This document shows, piece by piece, positions 1-8,657 of a DNA stretch of 64,000 nt (positions within the stretch are counted from its first letter, which is position 1; each line of letters opens with the position of its first letter). Below the pieces are notes generated by a model that was not told where the DNA came from, made no database searches, and saw only the letters and a list, made by a program, of their open reading frames with translations. Origin of the DNA: Mucilaginibacter lacusdianchii (GTDB lineage Bacteria > Bacteroidota > Bacteroidia > Sphingobacteriales > Sphingobacteriaceae); contig NZ_WSRW01000003.1 in NCBI RefSeq assembly GCF_009770985.1, positions 729,275-793,274 of the forward strand, given 5' to 3'. The position numbers were made by a program, and so were the translations under genes.

Positions 1-62
1 AAAAGAAAAATGGCCACCGTCAGCAATTCACTAAAATTAGCATTACTGGTATTACATTATAA
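1..62 (+). CDS. rplU: 50S ribosomal protein L21, C-terminal end only
   Basis: Only the last 19 codons lie in the window, read from base 3 and ending at TAA 60-62. They give KKNGHRQQFTKISITGI and two more residues, which is the basic GHRQ tail typical of ribosomal protein L21. L21 binds 23S rRNA in the large subunit. Its place 52 bases upstream of rpmA matches the usual rplU-rpmA order and supports the call. The start and most of the gene are outside the window. Confidence 0.85.
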   Translation, partial: KKNGHRQQFTKISITGITL

Positions 63-114
63 TTTAAGGTTTAACGCCGAAGCTGTTTTTGCAGTTTCAT
101 AACAATATTAAAAC

Positions 115-531
115 ATGGCACACAAAAAAGGAGCGGGTAGTTCCAAGAACGGCCGCGAATCGCATAGTAAACGTCTAGGTATCAAAATTTTCGGTGGTCA
201 GCCTGCAATTGCTGGTAATATCATCGTTCGTCAGCGTGGTACCCGCCATAATCCAGGTCAAAACGTAGGTATCGGTCGTGACCATACTTTATTTGCTTTG
301 ATCGACGGTCAGGTAGTTTTCAAAAAGAAAGCTGATAACCGTTCATATGTATCAGTATTACCTTTCGAAACTGCTGACGTTGCCGTAGCAACCAAACCAG
401 TTGTAAACGTAAACACTGAAGCTGCTGCTGTTGCTGCTCCAACTAATGGTAAAGCTAAAAACGCTGTTGTAACTGAAGAAGCACCACAAGCAGAAACTGC
501 TACTGAAGGTGAAGAAGTTGTAGCTGAGTAA
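115..531 (+). CDS. rpmA: 50S ribosomal protein L27 with long acidic tail
   Basis: L27 sits near the peptidyl-transferase centre of the 50S subunit. The start MAHKKGAGSSKNGRES and the block GTRHNPGQNVGIGRDHTL are diagnostic of the family, and the gene follows rplU as usual. There is no Firmicutes-type cleaved N-terminal extension. The recognisable L27 core ends near residue 85 (KKKADNRSYVSVLP), but the protein runs to 138 residues. The extra 50 or so residues are rich in Ala, Val, Thr and Glu and end in a very acidic stretch (TEGEEVVAE). This tail is not part of the known L27 fold and its role is unknown. The gene ends 23 bases before a strong bidirectional terminator. Confidence 0.95.
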   Translation: MAHKKGAGSSKNGRESHSKRLGIKIFGGQPAIAGNIIVRQRGTRHNPGQNVGIGRDHTLFALIDGQVVFKKKADNRSYVSVLPFETADVAVATKPVVNVNTEAAAVAAPTNGKAKNAVVTEEAPQAETATEGEEVVAE

Positions 532-554
532 TTTCTCAGTCAACTAATAACATA

Positions 555-586
555 AAAAAGCCCGTATCAAATGATACGGGCTTTTT
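555..586. terminator. Bidirectional rho-independent terminator
   Basis: A perfect 8-bp stem (CCCGTATC / GATACGGG, loop AAAT) is flanked by an A-run on the left and a T-run on the right, so it can stop transcription from both sides. It lies between rpmA (+) and the convergent TonB-C gene (-). Confidence 0.85.
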
Positions 587-589
587 AGT

Positions 590-1000
590 TTATCTGTTTT
601 TTAAAGAAACTGGTAATTGAATAGGAATAGTAACAACAGTTTTTTGCGTATTGTTGGAATCAATAAGTCCGCTTATTGGCTTTTTTCGCGCAAACAATTT
701 CACAACTCGCAGTACTTCTGCATCACCATCAGAAGATAAACTTTTGCTTATCCTTACAGCCGTTATTTTTCCGTCTGGTTCAACTTCAAGTTGCACAACT
801 ATTTCGGCTGTTGTTCCATCAATAGTTACTTGTTTCAGCGGCTTTAAGTTCTTGTTTAAAAATTTGTTAAATTTCGATACCCAATCTGCGGAAGGATATA
901 TTTTATCAGCATACAGATAAACATCTCCAAATATATCGGTTTGTGCTTTTGCTCCAAAAGTACTTACAATGAATGCTAAAGAAATTAAAAGCTTTTTCAA
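590..1000 (-). CDS. Periplasmic TonB C-terminal-like protein
   Basis: The 136-residue product begins with a clear signal peptide (hydrophobic LLISLAFIVSTFG, likely cut after AKA) and then shows one small domain. Residues about 60-125 (TAEIVVQLEVEPDGKITAVRI, then a helix and VVTIPIQLPV) resemble the TonB C-terminal fold found in many Bacteroidetes energy-transducer-like proteins. There is no N-terminal anchor or Pro-rich linker, so it is unlikely to be a complete TonB. A free periplasmic TonB_C domain is the more cautious reading. The start is TTG, since no ATG is in frame before the signal peptide. It begins 22 bases after the polyprenyl synthase stop and may be cotranscribed with it. Confidence 0.6.
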   Translation of the reverse strand: MKKLLISLAFIVSTFGAKAQTDIFGDVYLYADKIYPSADWVSKFNKFLNKNLKPLKQVTIDGTTAEIVVQLEVEPDGKITAVRISKSLSSDGDAEVLRVVKLFARKKPISGLIDSNNTQKTVVTIPIQLPVSLKNR

Positions 1001-1022
1001 CCAGCTATCTTTTAAAGTTTAA

Positions 1023-1997
1023 CTAATTTTCTCTCATCATTAGTCCTTCTGCAAAGTCATGAAGTTGCTGCTTTTGTTCAAAAGGTAGCTTTATCTTATG
1101 TAAGGCTTCAAAAGCTTTATTAATAAATTCATGCATGGCTTGCTCAGCATATTGTCTTACCTGCAATTGATTGTATATGTTGGTAACAGCGGTAATCTTT
1201 TTAAGGTTGTCGCAATTATCATTATTAAGCCACATAAGCAATTCCAGCGCTTGTTGGCCTTGGGCCAGTTCAATGGCTTTAATAAGTAGATAAGTTTTCT
1301 TGTTAGAAATAATGTCGCCACCTACCTGCTTGCCAAATTTATCCGGGTCGCCATACACATCTAAAATATCATCTTGCAATTGGAAGGCAATACCTAATTG
1401 CTCGCCAAAAGTATAAAGCAATTCAGCATCCTGCGCAGCAGCACCACCAATCAGAGCACCAATTTTTAATGCACCACCTAGCAGCACCGCTGTTTTTAAG
1501 CGAATCATATTCAGGTAGGCATCAATTTGTACATCAGTTTGACGCTCAAAGTTCATGTCAAACTGCTGCCCTTCGCAAACGCCTACTGCTGTAGTGTTAA
1601 AGATATCAAGCACATCCCTAAGTATGCTATTCTCAACCTGCATTATTAGCTTGTAGGCCTCTACCAGCATGACGTCACCGGATAAGATGCCTACGTTGGT
1701 ATTCCACTTTTCGTGTACGGTAGCACGGCCGCGGCGCAAGGGCGCATTGTCCATGATATCATCGTGCACCAAGGTAAAGTTGTGAAATACTTCAATAGCT
1801 AAGGCTGGTGGCACAGCTGATGTTGTATCACCACCAAACATATCGCAAGCCATCAACAACAGGGCAGGGCGCAAGCGTTTACCGCCTAATGCTAATATGT
1901 AGGTAATCGGCTCATATAGTTCAGCTGGTTGTAACGGGAATTTTAAATCGTTAACACCTTTCTCTATCAGTAGCTGCAAGTTTTTTAATGTATTCAT
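1023..1997 (-). CDS. Polyprenyl diphosphate synthase (trans-isoprenyl)
   Basis: Condenses isopentenyl diphosphate with allylic diphosphates to make linear prenyl chains. Both aspartate-rich metal-binding motifs are present: DDIMD at residues 79-83, followed by the RRG motif, and DDILD at 209-213. GGKRLRP near residue 38 is the usual substrate-binding block. Length (324 aa) is normal for the family. Phe74, five residues before the first motif, may limit chain length, but the product (farnesyl, geranylgeranyl or longer) cannot be fixed from sequence alone. The gene lies 28 bases downstream of rnr and just upstream of the TonB-C gene, all on the minus strand. Confidence 0.85.
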   Translation of the reverse strand: MNTLKNLQLLIEKGVNDLKFPLQPAELYEPITYILALGGKRLRPALLLMACDMFGGDTTSAVPPALAIEVFHNFTLVHDDIMDNAPLRRGRATVHEKWNTNVGILSGDVMLVEAYKLIMQVENSILRDVLDIFNTTAVGVCEGQQFDMNFERQTDVQIDAYLNMIRLKTAVLLGGALKIGALIGGAAAQDAELLYTFGEQLGIAFQLQDDILDVYGDPDKFGKQVGGDIISNKKTYLLIKAIELAQGQQALELLMWLNNDNCDNLKKITAVTNIYNQLQVRQYAEQAMHEFINKAFEALHKIKLPFEQKQQLHDFAEGLMMREN

Positions 1998-2025
1998 AAA
2001 TGATTAGGGGCGCTGTAATAGAAAA

Positions 2026-4164
2026 TTAATCCAGCACCAACGTAAAATCTATTTGTCTTTTTACCAGATCTACGTTTTTTACTTTTATCCGGACTTCATC
2101 GCCCAGTTGATAAACTTTCTTTTTGCGTTGCCCTATAATGGCGTAGTTTTTCTCGTCTAAGGTATAAAAGTCATCTGATATATCGCGCAGCCTGATCATA
2201 CCTTCGCAGTTATTTTCGATAATTTGCACATACATACCCCATTCAGTTACGCCGGAAATTACGCCGTTAAACATTGAACCTATATTATCCTGCAAGTATT
2301 CGGCCTGTTTGTATTTCACCGAAGCGCGTTCGGCATCAGCCGCTTTCTTTTCCATTTCAGAACTGTGCTTACACAACACCTCATAATGTTCGGCATTGGC
2401 CGATTGCCCTCCGTTCAAATAGTGAAATAATAAACGGTGAGACATCACGTCCGGGTAACGGCGTATTGGCGAGGTAAAGTGTGTATAATGGTCAAATGCT
2501 AATCCGTAGTGGCTGCTGCTTTTGGTAGTATAAATAGCTTTAGCCATTGACCGGATGGCCAATTGTGTTAATACATTCTGTTCTTTTTTGCCTTCCACAT
2601 CCTTCATCAGGTGGTTTAACGACTTGGCAATTTCCCTGTCCGATTTCATGTTAATTCGGTACCCGAAGCGGGCCGCAAACTGTGCAAAGTTACCCAAGGT
2701 TTCGGGATTAGGCGCGTCGTGGGCACGGTATACAAAGGCATATTTCTTTTTACCTTTTCCTTTTTTGCTTACAAACTCGGCTACTTTTCGATTGGCCAGC
2801 AACATGAAATCTTCAATCAGTTTGTGAGCATCCTTACGTTCTTTAACATACACGCCTATAGGTTTACCCTGTTCATCCAGTTTAAATTTAACTTCCGTAC
2901 TTTCAAAGCTGATGGCACCATGCTTAAATTTTTGCTCGCGCAGTTTGTAGGCTATTTCATTCAATTGTTTTATTTCTTGAGCGTAGTCACCTTCACCGGC
3001 TTCAATAATTTCCTGTACCTCTTCGTACGCAAAGCGACGGTTAGAGTGAATAATGGTTTTGCCAAACCATTCTGTTAGTACCCGGCCTTCAGTATCCATT
3101 TCAAATACGGCGGCAAAGCAAAGCTTATCTTCGTTAGGCCTCAGCGAGCATAAGCCGTTCGACAGGCGCTCGGGAAGCATGGGTATCACGCGGTCAACCA
3201 GGTATACGGAAGTAGCACGTTCATAAGCTTCTTTATCAAGCGCCGAATCGGGAATGATATAATGTGATACATCAGCAATGTGAATACCTATTTCGAAATT
3301 TCCATTTTCAAGCGCTTTGAATGACAGGGCATCATCAAAGTCTTTAGCGTCTACCGGGTCAATGGTGAACGTGATGACGTCTCTAAAATCTCGGCGTTTA
3401 GCTATTTCCTCTTCGGTAATTTCTTCGGGTATCGCTTCCGATTCGCGTTCTACCTCATCAGGGAAAGATAGTGGGAATCCGTAATCGGCCAAAATCGCGT
3501 TCATCTCGGTGTTGTTCTCACCCTGAACACCTAATACATTTTTGATGCGACCTACCGGATTTTTGGCATCAGCTGGCCACTCAGTAATTTCGGCAATCGC
3601 CTTCATGCCATTTTTAGCACCGTTCAAATCGCCTAATGGAATAAAAATATCTTGCAACATTTTACGGTCATCGGGAACCAAAAATGCAAAGCGTTCCGAC
3701 ATTTTTACAATGCCGGTAAACTCCATTTTGGATCGCTGCAATATTTCTACCACTTCGCCCTCTTTGCGCTTGCCTTTGCTTTTGGCATAAACATAAATTT
3801 TTACACGGTCGCCATGCAAGGCAGTGCGTAATTTACGTGGGGCAACATAAATGTCGTTTTCAAATTCGTCGTCGGTAACAATAAACGCCGAGCCATCGGT
3901 TGTCATATCCACCCGGCCTTCAGTAAAGGTTTTGAGTTCCAATAATTGGAATTTACCCGGAGCAACTTCTTTCAAAGTTTCCTTTTTAGTTTCTTCCTTA
4001 AGTATCTCCAATATGGTTTTGCGGGATTCTGCATCGTCGATGTTAAGCCGAGATGATACCTGCTTATAGTTTAATATTGCGTTGTCATTCTTTTCAAAAA
4101 CGTTGATTACTAACTGACTAAGTACGTGTTTTATTGATGATGACGTTGTTTTTTTCTTTGACAT
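2026..4164 (-). CDS. rnr: Ribonuclease R
   Basis: Processive 3'-5' exoribonuclease of the RNB family, degrading structured RNA. In order: an N-terminal winged-helix-like region (to about residue 65), two cold-shock/OB domains, the RNB catalytic domain with the metal-binding block DPVDAKDFDDA near residue 270, IGIHIADVSHY, and SPIRRYPDVMSHR further on, and a C-terminal S1 domain (NGVISGVTEWGMYVQ). At 712 residues it is shorter than the E. coli enzyme because the basic C-terminal tail is missing, as in many Bacteroidetes. ATG start at 4164; 129 bases separate it from the upstream ABC gene. Confidence 0.95.
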   Translation of the reverse strand: MSKKKTTSSSIKHVLSQLVINVFEKNDNAILNYKQVSSRLNIDDAESRKTILEILKEETKKETLKEVAPGKFQLLELKTFTEGRVDMTTDGSAFIVTDDEFENDIYVAPRKLRTALHGDRVKIYVYAKSKGKRKEGEVVEILQRSKMEFTGIVKMSERFAFLVPDDRKMLQDIFIPLGDLNGAKNGMKAIAEITEWPADAKNPVGRIKNVLGVQGENNTEMNAILADYGFPLSFPDEVERESEAIPEEITEEEIAKRRDFRDVITFTIDPVDAKDFDDALSFKALENGNFEIGIHIADVSHYIIPDSALDKEAYERATSVYLVDRVIPMLPERLSNGLCSLRPNEDKLCFAAVFEMDTEGRVLTEWFGKTIIHSNRRFAYEEVQEIIEAGEGDYAQEIKQLNEIAYKLREQKFKHGAISFESTEVKFKLDEQGKPIGVYVKERKDAHKLIEDFMLLANRKVAEFVSKKGKGKKKYAFVYRAHDAPNPETLGNFAQFAARFGYRINMKSDREIAKSLNHLMKDVEGKKEQNVLTQLAIRSMAKAIYTTKSSSHYGLAFDHYTHFTSPIRRYPDVMSHRLLFHYLNGGQSANAEHYEVLCKHSSEMEKKAADAERASVKYKQAEYLQDNIGSMFNGVISGVTEWGMYVQIIENNCEGMIRLRDISDDFYTLDEKNYAIIGQRKKKVYQLGDEVRIKVKNVDLVKRQIDFTLVLD

Positions 4165-4293
4165 AGATAATTGGTGATGGGGCTAATATACATAACCTAA
4201 GCTAATTAAGCCGAGTAATAGCCTGTTTACCTAAGCTTAACAACCGAAGTGCAATTTTATTTTAAATAAAAATAAAGTTTGATAAAGGAGACG

Positions 4294-6027
4294 TTAACGA
4301 CTCTTTAGGTCTATTTGAGGAATGGATGCAATAAGTTTCCGGGTGTACGCAGTTTGTGGATGGTTGTACAATTGCTCAGTTGGTGCAATTTCTTCAATTT
4401 GCCCTTTATTGATTACCATAATTCTGTCGGATATATGTTTAATCACCGACAAATCATGCGATATGAAAATGTAAGTTAGCCCCAAATCTCTTTGTAGTTT
4501 GCGCAGCAAATTTAAAATTTGTGCCTGAACAGATACATCTAGCGCAGATACGGATTCATCACAAATGATGAATTTTGGTTCCAGGGCCAGCGCCCGCGCT
4601 ATCACAATACGTTGCCTTTGCCCGCCCGAAAACTCGTGCGGATAGCGGTTAAAATGTTCTGGCAGCAAATTTACACGTTCCAGTAATTCCAATGCCTTTT
4701 GCCGACGCTGATTGTCATTTTGATGCAGGCCATGTACTTGCATAGGTTCCATCAATTGTTGACCAACGGTAAACCGGGGATTTAAAGACGAGTAAGGATC
4801 TTGAAATATAATTTGTATTTGCTTACGCATTTTGCGTAGGTCGGTTGCATTCAACTGCAATAGATTCACACCGTTAAATTCAATTTGGCCTGATGTGGGT
4901 TCAATTAGCCGCAGTATGCTACGTCCTAAAGTAGTTTTACCCGAACCTGATTCACCAACCAGGCCCAGCGTTTCGCCCGGATAAACTTCAAAGGTAATGT
5001 CATTCACTGCTTTGATATAATGTTTTCCAGATGAAAACCAGCCGGATTTAACCGGAAACCAAGTGCATAAATTTTTAATGTTAAGTATTGGTTGATTGCT
5101 GTATATCTGCTGTTTATGTTGATTTATCTCAACCCCGGTGTAAGATTGTTGCACCCTGATATCATCAATGGTAACACCTGTGCTGGTTAATTCATCCCGT
5201 TCTCCAACTATTAAGAAGTCGGCCAGTACAGGAAGATTCTTCAACTGATGAGAAGGAGAAGGGCGGCTAGCTAGCAAAGCTTTGGTGTAGGGGTGTTGCG
5301 GATGGGTAAATAGCGGTTGAACCGGCCCTTGTTCTATAGCTGCGCCTTTATACATCACCAATACTTCATCTGCAATCTGACTAACTACACCTAAATCATG
5401 CGATATAAAAAGCAGACTCATATCACGTTCCTGCTTTATTTTAAGCAGCAGGTCTATGATGGTTTTTTGTACAGTAACATCCAACGCGGTAGTTGGTTCA
5501 TCAGCAATAAGCAGGTCGGGATCACAACTCAGCGCCATGGCAATCATCACCCGCTGGCGTTGGCCACCGGAGAGTTGGTGTGGGTAGCTGTCAAACATAC
5601 TTTCCGGTCGCGGAAGCTGCACCTCTTTAAAAAAATTAATTGCCGCCTGGCGCGCAGCAGCTTTGCTTAAACGCTGATGCTGGCGTATGGCTTCTGTAAT
5701 TTGCTTGCCGCAGGTAATTACCGGATTCAGGGAAGTCATCGGTTCCTGAAAAATCATAGCCATCCGGTTGCCGCGCAAATTCCGCATTTCTTTTTCGGTT
5801 AACCTGTACAAGTCATTGCCAGCGAATGTAATTTGGCCATTGATAAGGCTGCGTTGTTCGTCGAGCAAACGCATAATAGCTAAAGCTGTTACCGATTTGC
5901 CCGATCCCGACTCGCCTACGATACCCAAGGTTTTACCTTTTGGTAAATTAAACGATATACCTTTTACAGCGTCGAATAACCCGGCTTGTGTTTTGAATTG
6001 TATGTGTAAATGATTAACTGAAAGCAT
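4294..6027 (-). CDS. Fused dipeptide/oligopeptide ABC transporter ATPase
   Basis: A single 577-residue protein with two complete ABC ATPase domains. Domain 1 has Walker A GESGSGKS at 38-45 and signature LSGGQRQR. Domain 2 has GESGSGKTTLGRS near 355 and FSGGQRQR. Each has a Walker B (LLIADEPTTALD and FIICDESVSALD) and a switch His. Each half resembles the DppD/DppF (OppD/OppF) class, and the fusion resembles YejF/GsiA. It would energise uptake of peptides or similar small solutes, but no permease or binding protein is nearby, so the substrate is unknown. An unusual feature is DES instead of DEP in the second Walker B. Confidence 0.85.
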   Translation of the reverse strand: MLSVNHLHIQFKTQAGLFDAVKGISFNLPKGKTLGIVGESGSGKSVTALAIMRLLDEQRSLINGQITFAGNDLYRLTEKEMRNLRGNRMAMIFQEPMTSLNPVITCGKQITEAIRQHQRLSKAAARQAAINFFKEVQLPRPESMFDSYPHQLSGGQRQRVMIAMALSCDPDLLIADEPTTALDVTVQKTIIDLLLKIKQERDMSLLFISHDLGVVSQIADEVLVMYKGAAIEQGPVQPLFTHPQHPYTKALLASRPSPSHQLKNLPVLADFLIVGERDELTSTGVTIDDIRVQQSYTGVEINQHKQQIYSNQPILNIKNLCTWFPVKSGWFSSGKHYIKAVNDITFEVYPGETLGLVGESGSGKTTLGRSILRLIEPTSGQIEFNGVNLLQLNATDLRKMRKQIQIIFQDPYSSLNPRFTVGQQLMEPMQVHGLHQNDNQRRQKALELLERVNLLPEHFNRYPHEFSGGQRQRIVIARALALEPKFIICDESVSALDVSVQAQILNLLRKLQRDLGLTYIFISHDLSVIKHISDRIMVINKGQIEEIAPTEQLYNHPQTAYTRKLIASIPQIDLKSR

Positions 6028-6106
6028 AGTGCAGATGCACGCTCAATATAAGTGAAATTTGAAGGTTGATGACAGTGTTTATCGAAAAAGGTTTTAAACT
6101 GACAGG

Positions 6107-6820
6107 TTATTGACTAACAATAGTGATGTTATCGTCTTCCAAAAGTTCATCGCCTTTAAAGCGTTTAAGCAATTGCGCGGTTGTTACTACATCTTTTTGG
6201 CAGTATGTGCAAATGCGATCCAACTCGTTGTTAATCCAATAAACGTCGGCAACCATGCTGCCGTCAATATCGTCCTTAGGTGTTGGAATACCAAATATAG
6301 CAGCCAATAGGCTAAGCGAGGTGTAATTTTTAAAGTCGCCAAACTTCCACATCTCCATGGTGTCCATGTGGCAAATCTCCCATGGCTTCTTACATGAAAT
6401 ATCTAGTTGCTTAGGCAGCTTAATTCGGTTGATAAGCATCCTTCGGCAGATGTAAGGAAAATCAAATTCTTTGGCGTTGTGGCCTACCAGAATCAATTTT
6501 TCGGACATGCCGTTTAATAGGTCTGCAAATTTTTGCAGCAGCGAAGCTTCGTCGTGCGATGCAAATGATTTTACCCGTAAGCCGTGGCTGTTGGTAAATA
6601 TTCCGGCCGATATGCAGATGATTTTGCCGAACTCAGCCAAAATGCCAGCGCATTTATAAAACTCTTCCGGTGTTTCATCATTCCGCTGACGTTTGGTTTT
6701 ATCTGCCCAAAGCTTTTGCATAGGTGCAGGCAATTGATCGTAACTGCTGTACTGTGGCACAGTTTCGATATCGATTACCATTACATTTTGAAAATCTAAG
6801 TTCTCCAGCATCAGGGGCAT
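6107..6820 (-). CDS. Predicted PolB-like 3'-5' exonuclease
   Basis: A DnaQ-fold exonuclease of the family related to the proofreading domain of DNA polymerase B. The acidic motifs are visible: Exo I DIETVP near the N-terminus, Exo II in LVGHNAKEFDFPYI, and Exo III-like QKDVVTTAQLL near the C-terminus. The open frame extends upstream to a TTG at 6838, but the first ATG is at 6820 (237 aa) and a second is at 6811. Stand-alone members of this family are common in Bacteroidetes. The cellular substrate is unknown, but a role in DNA repair or nucleotide turnover is likely. Confidence 0.8.
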   Translation of the reverse strand: MPLMLENLDFQNVMVIDIETVPQYSSYDQLPAPMQKLWADKTKRQRNDETPEEFYKCAGILAEFGKIICISAGIFTNSHGLRVKSFASHDEASLLQKFADLLNGMSEKLILVGHNAKEFDFPYICRRMLINRIKLPKQLDISCKKPWEICHMDTMEMWKFGDFKNYTSLSLLAAIFGIPTPKDDIDGSMVADVYWINNELDRICTYCQKDVVTTAQLLKRFKGDELLEDDNITIVSQ

Positions 6821-6966
6821 CCTCAAAAACAGACGCAAAATAACACAATTTAAACGATTTAATATTAACTAAACGGCAATTTGCCTTTGAACCACATTGA
6901 AAATAATCTTAAATACCTTGATTTATGCTTGGAGATGGTGCCATTAGGCAATATATTTTCTTTTTT

Positions 6967-6974
6967 TAAGTTTG
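6967..6974 (+). promoter_or_regulatory. Bacteroidetes -7 promoter box (TAAGTTTG)
   Basis: Exact match to TAnnTTTG, 59 bases before the ATG of the glycosyltransferase at 7034. No clear -33 TTTG is seen. It lies inside the TTG-extended open frame that begins at 6881, which argues that translation begins at 7034 and not upstream. Confidence 0.5.
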
Positions 6975-7033
6975 CACTATTAATCGTGAGTGACCTTTAT
7001 ACATTACTGGAAACTCGTTTTCAAGCTCAGCCT

Positions 7034-7759
7034 ATGATCATAACAAAGCTATCTATAGTAATACCGGCCTACAACGAAGGCAGAACCATACATCTGATTT
7101 TAGATAAAGTAAAGGCCGTTGAGCTGATCAATAATATCCGTAAAGAAATCATCATTGTTAACGACTGCTCTAAAGATGATACCGAAGATGCCATCGCACT
7201 TTATAAAGCATCAAACCCCGATATGGATATCCAGTATTTTAAGCACGAGGTGAATAAAGGTAAAGGGGCTGCTTTACATACCGGGATATCTAAAGCAACA
7301 GGAGAGTACCTGATTATTCAGGATGCCGACTTGGAATATGACCCGTATGAATATAACGACTTGCTAAAACCGATTGTAAATGGTTTTGCCGATGTGGTTT
7401 ATGGGTCGCGCTTTATGGGCAGTAATCCCCACCGCATATTATTCTTTTGGCATACCATTGGTAACCGCTGGCTTACGTTTGCTTCGAACATGTTTTCCAA
7501 CCTAAATCTTACGGATATGGAAACATGCTATAAACTCTTTAATACCAGAATTATTCAGGGTATTGCTTTAACCGAAAAGCGTTTTGGATTTGAGCCCGAA
7601 GTGACCCAAAAAATAGCCCGAGTGCCACGTATACGTATTTATGAAGTGGGTATATCCTATTACGGCCGAACTTATGAAGAAGGTAAAAAGATAGGATGGA
7701 AAGATGGTTTCAGGGCTATATACTGTATCCTAAAATATGGCTTGTTTAAAGCAAGATAA
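7034..7759 (+). CDS. Family 2 glycosyltransferase (DPM1-like)
   Basis: A soluble GT-A glycosyltransferase of 241 residues, similar to dolichol-phosphate-mannose synthase-type enzymes that load a sugar on a polyprenyl phosphate. It starts with LSIVIPAYNEG and has IIIVNDCSKDDT, NKGKGAALHTGI, the metal-binding QDADLEYDP and the acceptor-side block TDMETCYKLF. No C-terminal membrane helices follow, unlike the GtrB-type GT2 at 24676. ATG 7034 was chosen because an ATG directly precedes the conserved first strand and a promoter box lies between it and the upstream TTG. It converges with the AraC gene, 15 bases away. Confidence 0.85.
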   Translation: MIITKLSIVIPAYNEGRTIHLILDKVKAVELINNIRKEIIIVNDCSKDDTEDAIALYKASNPDMDIQYFKHEVNKGKGAALHTGISKATGEYLIIQDADLEYDPYEYNDLLKPIVNGFADVVYGSRFMGSNPHRILFFWHTIGNRWLTFASNMFSNLNLTDMETCYKLFNTRIIQGIALTEKRFGFEPEVTQKIARVPRIRIYEVGISYYGRTYEEGKKIGWKDGFRAIYCILKYGLFKAR

Positions 7760-7774
7760 ACCGGGTCTTTCTTC

Positions 7775-8560
7775 TTATAAAATTGCTTGCTCAAATTCGG
7801 AAGGCCGCATTTGGGTAAGCTGATAAAAGGTGTTACTAAATGCCGATAAGCTGTTGTAACCCGTTGCAAATGCAATCTGGCTTAAAGTTAAATCTGCCTG
7901 CAGCATCATTTCAACAGCCTTGACCATGCGTAGCTGTTTAAGGTATTGCAAAAAAGAAATGCTCAACGTAGATTGAAACAGCCGGGATAAAGTGCGCTCG
8001 CTTAGTCCAAAGTGTGCACTTACACTTTGTAATGATAACGGCTGGGCAATATTATTATGAAGAAAATTTAATATTGGCCGTATGCGCTCATTTACCGTGG
8101 TAGGTAATACAATAGGTAAGTGTCTGGCACCGAGCTGCGGTAAGATTGTTTTTATGGCAACTACAAACGAGAATCCATCGTCCGAAGGTTGAATATCGCC
8201 ATTCCACTGTTCGGTAAATACAATCATTTCATGTAACAGGCTGGTAATAGGGTATATGCCCATACGGCCATAAAACTCATTGCGCCCGTCATCACTACTA
8301 TAAAAATACAAGTTGCGTATGGCTGTTGCGGTGTGGCGTACCTGTAAAACATGATTTAGCCTGGCAGGTATCCATATAAAATGCCGGGCCGGTATCACAT
8401 AAGTATTATCGCCAATCTGCACGTAGGCTATACCGCCTTGTACGTAAGTTAATTGGCCTTTTTTGTGGCTGTGCAACGAAAATTTCCTTTCTACCTTTTC
8501 GTGCAGAACATATACCGAATCGGGGTTTTTATCTATTAGTATTAAGTTTTCCTCTCTCAT
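7775..8560 (-). CDS. AraC-family transcriptional regulator
   Basis: 261 residues. The N-terminal half (residues about 15-100) is a cupin-like sensor domain with the pattern HSHKKGQLTYVQGG and VIPARHFIWIP. The C-terminal 100 residues hold the two helix-turn-helix motifs of AraC/XylS proteins (LSLQSVSAHFGLSERTLSRLF and LTLSQIAFATGYNSLSAFS). It is divergent from the TolC-HlyD-MFS efflux operon across a 97-base intergenic region, so it is the obvious candidate regulator of that operon. The inducer is unknown. Confidence 0.9.
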   Translation of the reverse strand: MREENLILIDKNPDSVYVLHEKVERKFSLHSHKKGQLTYVQGGIAYVQIGDNTYVIPARHFIWIPARLNHVLQVRHTATAIRNLYFYSSDDGRNEFYGRMGIYPITSLLHEMIVFTEQWNGDIQPSDDGFSFVVAIKTILPQLGARHLPIVLPTTVNERIRPILNFLHNNIAQPLSLQSVSAHFGLSERTLSRLFQSTLSISFLQYLKQLRMVKAVEMMLQADLTLSQIAFATGYNSLSAFSNTFYQLTQMRPSEFEQAIL

Positions 8561-8636
8561 AGTTTCCGTTCGTTGGATTGGCCGGAATAATCAAATTTTA
8601 GGCAAGTTAGATAAAATTACCCATAAGCCGGATTGG

Positions 8637-8644
8637 TAATTTTG
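8637..8644 (+). promoter_or_regulatory. -7 promoter box (TAATTTTG) of the efflux operon
   Basis: Exact TAnnTTTG match ending 13 bases before the ATG of the TolC gene, in the AraC/TolC divergent region. It implies a very short leader. No good -33 element is visible, as expected if the AraC protein activates it. Confidence 0.5.
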
Positions 8645-8657
8645 TGCATTATTCTTT

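Noticed and set aside
358..543. Open frame on the minus strand over the rpmA tail
   Set aside because: It is the antisense shadow of a low-complexity Ala/Glu-rich coding region.
6881..7033. N-terminal extension of the glycosyltransferase from TTG 6881
   Set aside because: It crosses a -7 promoter box and adds 51 residues not needed before the first conserved strand.
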